From: Anodontia alba
Taxonomy: Eukaryota; Mollusca; Bivalvia; Lucinida; Lucinidae
Length of the DNA: 64,000 nt
Reading direction: 5' to 3'
Assembly: GCA_964016985.1 (NCBI GenBank)
Contig: OZ024825.1
Location: forward strand, 36,145,557 to 36,209,556
The notes below the pieces were generated by a model. It did not search any database, was not told where the DNA came from, and saw nothing but the letters and a program-made list of their open reading frames with translations. This document shows, one piece after another, positions 11,001-19,700 of the stretch. Within the stretch, counting starts at the first letter, position 1, and each line of letters begins with the position of its first letter. Made by a program: the position numbers and the translations under genes.

Positions 11001-13668
11001 GTTTTACGGCCCGGTCAACCCAATGGGGTCATTTTCAACATTGTTTAGGTCATATTGAGATGATGGAAGGATAATAATGAAAGGTTCTGTGCAATAAAGC
11101 ACCATACAGCAATTAGATGAATTCTGCCTCCAGCAGATTTTGAACCTGGGACCTCAAGATCCGAAGTCAGGAGCACTTGACCATTTGGCCATCCTGACAC
11201 TTCTCCCTAAGGTTTTGATATTACACCACAACCTCTTTATAACACTATTGTTGGGGTCCGTAGCATAAACCGTGTTAGTTAAACAACCCATGTTATATCC
11301 AAACAAATATGTATAGATTATATTGAAAAATGACCATTTATGGTCATTTTTCAATATAATCTATACATTTTTTGGGATTCATCTTTGAGCCATGTTATAT
11401 CCAAAACCATGTTATAACAAACCGTGTTATAAAGAGGTTGTAGTATATTCTTATTTCTTCAAGAAAACACTTTGTGTGGGTACTCATTAGAAGTGCATTA
11501 CGTATGTGCTTCTAATGAGTATCTATAATAGGTTTTTTTGAAGAAATAGACAATTTGGTGTTTTACGTCCCTTATAACATTATTTAGTCACATCCAGATG
11601 ATAAAAGGGCGATAATGAAAGACTTCATGCAATGAAGCACACTCCAATCATGAGATGACTTCTGCTTTCAACCCAGAACCTTGAGATCTGAAGTAGGGAG
11701 CATTCACCATTTGGCCACCCAAACACTTCTTGAAAGTATTCAATAGAACTGTCCTAATTCAACACTTACTATGCTATGGGCAGCTTCAGCAGACAACACA
11801 TTGGTGATATTTTTCTTATTTTACCTAGAAAATAGGATCTGACACTTCATGCAAATTGTCTCCTATGGAGACAATTTGCATGAAGTGTCAGATTCTATTT
11901 TCTAGGAAAAATAAGAAAAATATTTCAAAATGTTGTCTGCTGAAATTTTTACCCAGCATTTTAAGTGTTGAGGTAAATGCTTGATAATATGAATGAAGTC
12001 CTATTTTCAGGGAATGATAATGAAGTATTCTGAAAATGAATGCTTGTTTGTTTGTGTTGAGGTTTTACGGCCCAGTCAATCCCATGGAGTCATGTCAAGC
12101 GCAGTCAGTTTACCTAACCACACATTTACTGGGCAGGCTTCATCCTCTAAGTGGTTAACCAGTAATGTGCACATTCTTTCGCCAGAAACTGATAACTGCC
12201 CTTCTTGAATCAGCGGAATGCATTGGAAATAGACTGGTCCAAAGAGTTGTGGTAGAAGAGTCCACTTAATGTAAATTGGTTCATCAATTCCATTAGCATT
12301 ACATTACAGGACAGTCCCTTTATGGTAAAGGTCCTAAAATTTGAACACTTTATTCTGTATTTTTTTTGGGGGGGGGGGGGGGGGGGGAGCCGAAATTTTG
12401 TTTTCTATGTGTTTGTTTCACAAAACTTCTGGTGGAATAGTTAACAGTGAAGACCAAAATCAGCCTGCTCCTTCAGGAGCAGTCTGATCTGGGTCTATAT
12501 TGTTTGCACAAGCCATTTTGTGAGAAAGGTTGATGTATGAAATTTAGGACCATCACCATATAATACTATGCAACAGTTCTATGAAACGGGACAGCATTAT
12601 TAGTGAATAGTGTTAAAAGACTGAACCTTTGACGGCTTTTTCTCATACTACATGACAAAGAGTGCAGATCCACATCAGTTGGCTTCTGAAGAAGAAGCCA
12701 TTTGATCTGGACCTTTGTAAAGGCAGGGCATATCCGGGTTCAGCAGGATAAGGGTTAATATGAAGTTCCAATGCAGTTACTTAATAACCCTTAATACTGT
12801 TCATACTGAATAAATTTAGATGCCACACTCACTTATAATTCTCAGCCATCAGATTCCTTGATTCAGATTGTTGATATAAAGTCAGGTACTAAATGGCAAA
12901 CAGTGCAGATTCAGATCAGTTGGCCAACTGATCTGGATCTACACCGTTTGTAAAGGCAGGGTATATCCGGGTTCTGCAGGACAAGGGTGAAAGTGCCAAT
13001 TAAACCTGCAGCAGACAATATTCTGATTTTTTTTTTATTATTACAGTCGACTCCCGTTATCTTGAATTCCAAGGGACTCACTGAAACACTTCGAGATATC
13101 CGTACTTTGACATATCAGAGTTGAGAGAGTGAGGAAAACAATAAATTGAACAACCACATTTAACAAATGAATGTGTTATTTGACTCCTGAAGTTAGAAAT
13201 ATATATATAAAATAATGTGGTAAAGAGGAGAAATTGCTCCTTAGGAGCAATTTTTCCTCTTTTCCACATTATTTTGTTACCTGTTGCCATAGTTTCATGT
13301 TAAAACAGGGACTAGATTTTCACTTCGAGATAAGCGGTAATTCGAAATAAGCGAGTTCGAGATAACGAGGTTCGACTGTATTATTTTTCAGAGAAAATAA
13401 TGCTTGACATTGCGAATAGAGTGGTAAAGATTACACTTAAAAACTGTAGCAAAGCATTATATCACACTTGCCTTTGTTTTCAGCTCCATTAATTTTGAAA
13501 GATTTTCAGACATAAGCTAACTCCATGGGAAAATTCAGCAGATGACAAATTAATCATAGCTTAGTTAATTTTCCCAGGGAAAAAAGGCATTGGCTTTTCA
13601 TGCAAATTGTTTCCTAATGAGGAGATTTGCATGTTATTTTCTGAGAAAAAAAAAACAACAACAACAGG

Positions 13669-13702
<34 letters not shown>

Positions 13703-16700
13703 ATTTCAAAATGTTGTTTGCTGACATCTCTACCCAGCATGTGTGACCTGGTTCTTATGGAGCAGCCTTAAAAGGAGATTCACACCAGATGCATAGCTCC
13801 AGTTAAAGCATATTTTTCAATCAAAACTAGAAAGAGTAGGTATCAGGTAAATATTTTTCTTAGTTCTCCAGGAAAACATATGTTGTTGGTACTCATTAGA
13901 AGTGCCTTGCTGAGGCGCTTCTAATGAGTACCACAACATATGTTTTCCTGAAGAAATTAGAACAATATCAACAGTTTTGGATTGAAAAAAAAAAAAGCAT
14001 CTTATCAAGAACTTTGTTTAAACATATTCATTTTTTTTCTGATTTCACCATATAAACATATATTGTGATACTCATTAGAAGAACAAAGCACTTCTAATGA
14101 GCACCAAAACATATGTGTTCTTGTAAAAATAAGAAAATACTATCTGGATACAGCTTCATCTCTGCACCTATACACCATGGTACTATAAATTTATCAAACT
14201 GTATAGGTTACCCTCATTTCTAATGGATTCTTCCATGTTTCTTTATGATGATAAGGTGCGCAAAGCCAGTGATATCCTGCCGCTGAGGTACTCAGTAAGA
14301 TCTGAAACAAATGTCAACATAGGATTAAAACACATTAAAGCCTAAAGTCATGAGAACGGACATGTGCAAACAGAGTAGACCTAAGTTAGACACTGCAAAT
14401 GCAGTATCTGTTCCAGATCTTCTCTAACACAGCATCGTAGATTTACAATAATAGATGATGACGATTTGGCAATTTAATTGCTTTCAACATTGAAGTCATA
14501 TTAACCCTTGTCATGCTGAATAAATTAAGATGCCACACCCACTTCTAATTTCTAGCCAATCAGATAATTTCATCCGGGTTTTTGATAAAAATTCACATAT
14601 TTCATGACAAACAGTGCAGATCCAGATCAGCCAACTGATCTGAATCTATACTGTTTGCTAAAACAGGGCATGTCCTGCTCAGCAAGAGAAGGGTTAAGAC
14701 AATGAAGGGGTGAAAATGAAAGGCTTCTTACAACAAAGCACCGTTCAGTCATGAGTATTATCATAATTGAAGCAACTAGATATTTCAGTAAGCAGACATA
14801 AAATGCCCTTTATTTATGCAGGCCATAATTCTGTTGAATGCAGCATCTAATCTGGGACTACACTGTTTGTTTGTTTGTGTTGAGATTTTACGGCCCAGTC
14901 AACCCAATGGGGTCATGTCGAGTGCGGTCAGTTTACCTAACCACACGTTTACTGGGCAGGCTTAGTCCTCTAAGCAGTTAACCAGTACTGTGCACATTCT
15001 TTCGCCAGAAACTGACAACTGCCCTTCTTGAATCAGCGGAAGGGAGAGAATGATCATAGAAAAACTACACTGTTATCCTGCACTTGTTTGCATACATACT
15101 TAGGGTACGGTAAATGTCCTACAATTTCAAACATCAAAATTTCTGACAATATGCCATATGCAAACAGTGCAGACCCAGACTAGACAGCTCCTGAAGGAGC
15201 AGTCTGATCAGGGTCTACACTGTTTGCCATTCCATTTAGCAGTTTAGTTTGACTTAAACTGCATAAAAAGCAAAATTTAAGCCAAAAAGTATGGAATATA
15301 AAGTGTTTGAAATTTTAGGACCTTTACTGTATATATGGTTTGTTTGAGCATCTAATTTTTTATACTGAGTATCAGATTTATAAGTTTTCCAAAGGAATAA
15401 AATTTTGGCCTCATACTGTAGGTAGTTATTACCTATGGAAAGGACTTCAATATAAATAACAATGTAATATTTTCCATCAAAAACACATTCAGATTGAATT
15501 ACGCATACATGATAAATAAATCAGCAGGCTAACAATATTGTGTACAAAGTTTATTTGCCTTTATCTCGCATATTATTGGGAAACCATAACTCTTAAGCAT
15601 ACTCATCCTCATTATGAAAACACGCCTATTCAACTATACAGAAAATTTCACTTAAAAAAACCCTGAAAATTTTCAGATAAAAACCTCTGATATTTTTCAT
15701 ATTTCTGCTCAAAACACAGATTGTGGGTACTCGTTAGAACCGCCTCGGCGAGGCGGTTCTAACAAGTACGCACAAATCTATGTTTTGACCAGAAATAAGA
15801 AAAATAATGTATACCCCTGTAAACCCCAGTTTTACTATATAAAAGTGGGGTTTACTGGGGTCAAAATTATATAGACATGGTTTCGTGATGTGAAGACCCA
15901 ACATATCAATTTTACTTCCTGCAACATGTGTATGTCTAAAAACCTGTTGGATTAATGGTAAACAGTATAGATCAGGATCAGATGCCACATCTGCAGTATC
16001 TGATCTGCACTGTTCATTACGAAAACACGTCTATTCAAATATATAGTCAAAATTTTACCATCAAACAATGAATTTTTTCCGATAAAAATTCTGATATTTT
16101 TTACATTTCTGCTCAAAACATAGATTGTGGGTACTCGTTAGAACCGCCTCAGCGAGGCGGTTCCAACGAGTACCCACAATCTAAGTTTTTGAGCAGAAAT
16201 AAGAAAAGTAATGTATACCTCGGTAAACCCTAGTTTTACTATATAAAAGTGGGGTTTAAGGGGGTCAAAATTATATAGGTATGTTTTTGGGATGTTGCAC
16301 AGGTCTGTCTGTCCCACTACATGTACTTAACTTGATACTGTATAGTTTGGTAAGAAAAAAATCAATACTTTTGAATTTGGTTGGAAAAAGTGATGAATAA
16401 TGTAACAAAAAGTTTTAACGCTATAAGAAATCTGGGTAAAATTTTCAGCAGATAACAGTTTGAATTTTTTTTTATTTTTCCTATAAAACAGAATTTGACA
16501 TTTCATGCAAATGGAGACAATTTGCATGAAATGTCAAACCTGTTTACTGGGAAAAATGAGAAAATATCATCTATGTGCCGTCTGCTGGGTAATTAGCCCA
16601 GAGAATGGGGAAGGTTAAACAAAGAAGTCATCTCTGTGTGAAAAATTTAGAAAATCAACTCCTTATTCATAGAAGTCTTTTTTCTATATATTAGCTGCAA

Positions 16701-19700
16701 TGTTAGAAAACATACCTTCTGACCTGTGCATCCCATTACGAAAACAAGCCTATTCAAATATACTGAAAATTTTACCACCAAAAACTGAAAATTTTCAGAC
16801 AAAAATTCTGATATATTTCATATTTCTGCTCAAAACATAGGTTGTGGGTACTCGTTAGAACTGCCTCAGTGAGGCAGTTCTAATGAGTACCCAAAATGTA
16901 TGTTTTCGAGCAAAAATAAGAAAAATAATGTATACCCCAGTAAACCCCAGTTTTACTATATAAAAGTGGGGTTTAAGGGGGTCAACATTATAAAGGCATG
17001 TTTTCTTGACGCAACAAAGACTCAAATCAGCCTGTGTATCTGCACAGTCTGAACAGTCTTCGTTGTAAGCACGAAGAAACTTTGAATCCTCGGCTATCCA
17101 AAAGCGTACCCAGTAAAGATACTTAATAGACTACCTGCATGCACAGGTTGATCTGAATCTTTGCTTGGCACACGTCTGAAGTTATGTTTTCTGTCATCGT
17201 GGCTTATACAGTGAACCCTCGCTACAACGACAGCATTTGTTCCCAAAAATGTTGCCATTATAATGAATTTGCTGTTCTAAACAATCCTTAAACACAATAG
17301 AAAGATATGTAAGAAAGGTCTTGTTTGTTCTTATTTCCTCACAGAACATATGTTTTGGATATTTGTTAGAATTGCCTCATTGAGGCAATTCTAACAAATA
17401 TCCAAAACATTTGTTGCTTGAAGATATTATGCAATGTTTTTGCATACATGTAATTTCTCATTAACCGTCACCTCCTAAGCGAATGTTTGGTGACATTTAA
17501 ATTGTCATTATAACGAATTTTGTTGTTGTATCGAGTGTTGGTATAAAGAGGGTTGACTGTATGTTTTGATATCATAGTATGACTGTAAAATTATGAAGAA
17601 CTCTGAGCTCGAGGTAAGTTGCTTAGAAACACTTGTAATCATTAGAAGTGCCTTACCAAGACATCTCTAATGAGTACCCAAAACTGAAGTCTTTATGGAG
17701 ATTCAAGGAAAATATTTATCTGTTATCTAGATATGGTAGATTTTTCAGCCAAAAAATTTTGATATTTTTTTTATTTCTCCACGAAAACATATGTTGTGGG
17801 TATTCATTAGAAGCGCCTCTGTGAGGCACTTCTAATGATTACCCACAACATATGTTTTGGTGGTGAAATAAGAAAAGTATTAATCTGATACCCACTCTTA
17901 TCTGAAACTATATATAATTTCCTCTTACCTAGTGCCCTGAGAACAGCATGACTAATCACTTTGTTGTGCTTGATGTTACCAGTGAAAAAAAAAATGAATA
18001 AAAAATTACTTCAGTAAACATAGGCAAGACCAATGTTATAGACAAACTTACCTCAATAAACATATATAATGATGCAAAGACAAGACAAATGTTGTAGTTT
18101 GTTTGTGTTGAGGTTTGCCCATCTGGGTCATGTCCAGCATGGTCAGTTTACCTAACCACACTTTTACTGGGCAGGCTTAGTCCTCTAAGTGGTCAACAAG
18201 TATTGAGTACATTCTTTCGCCAGAAACTGACAACTGCCCTTCTTGAATCAGTGGAAGGGAGAGAATGACCGTAGAAAATTTTCATGATCAATCTCCACGA
18301 CAGAATGTTGCCGACCCAGCTCCTGATCACCAGTTGGCCGCCCATCCAACTGAGCCACCGAGGCCGGCACCAGTGTTTATCTATAAACTTACCTCAATAA
18401 ACATATATAATGATGCAAAGACAAGACCAATATTATAGACTATCATAAATGTCTGCAGAGAATAGGGTTTTCTGTTCTCCATAAATTTTGGACCAATATA
18501 TGTAACTGTGACTATATATAGGACTGTGATGATCCATACTGGTACAGGACTTCCAAACAGTAAAAACCAGTCTTTCGTCCGTGGATCTGAAATAAAATAC
18601 ATACTGCAGTTAACCCTTGTCATGCTGAATAAATTAAGATACCACACCCACTTCTAATTTTCAGCCAATCAGATTACTTTTTTCCAGATTGTTGATACAA
18701 ATTCACATACTTAATGGCAAGCAGTGTAGATCCAGATCTGGGTCTACACTGTTTGCAAAGGCAGGATATATCCGGGTTCAACAGGACAAGGGTTAATGAC
18801 CTATTGGGACACCTTAACTCCTTACCATTTGTTTGAGTTGAGGTTTTACGGCCCAGTTAACCCACTGGGGTCATGTCCAGCACAGTCAGTTTATCTAACC
18901 AAACTTTTACTGGGCAGGCTTAGATCTCTACGCAGTTAACCAGTATTGTGCACATTCTTTTGCCAGAAACCTACGACTGCCCTTCTTGAATCAGCCGAAG
19001 GGAGAGAATGATCTTAAAAAATATTTCATGCCGACCCCGCGGAAGTCGAACCCACGACCTCCTGATATCACGAAAACATGCCTATATAATTCTGACCCGC
19101 CCCTCCCACCCGCCCCTCCCCCCCCCAATAAACCTCACTTTTATATAGTAAAACTATGGTGTATTGGGGTAAATATTATTTTTTTCTTATTTCTGCTCAA
19201 AAACATAGATTGTAGGTACTCGTTAGAACCACCTTGCCGAGGCGGCTCTAACGAGTACCCACAATCTATGTTTTGAGCAGAAATATGAAAATATCAGAGT
19301 TTCTTATCTGAAGATTGTCGGTTTTTGGAGGTGAACTTTTCTATATATTTGAATAGACGTGTTTTCGTAATGTCACCAGTCGGACGCAATCCAACTCAGC
19401 CACTGGGACAGGCAACTCCTTACCATACCTGCCTTAAAAATTGATGATGATGTTTTGGTGTTTTACATCTCTCAGCATATTCTAAGTTTTTCTGTTTGTG
19501 ATGAGGTTTCACAGCCCAGTCAACCCATTGGGGTCATGTCGAGCACAGTCAGTTTTCCTAACCACACTTTTTACTGGGCAGACTTAGTTCTCCAAGCTTT
19601 TAGCCAGTATTGTGTACATTATTTCGCCAGAAAACAGTTTTAGTCATACTGAGACAATGAAGAGGTGATAAAATTGTGTTCACTGACTACCCACCAGGAC

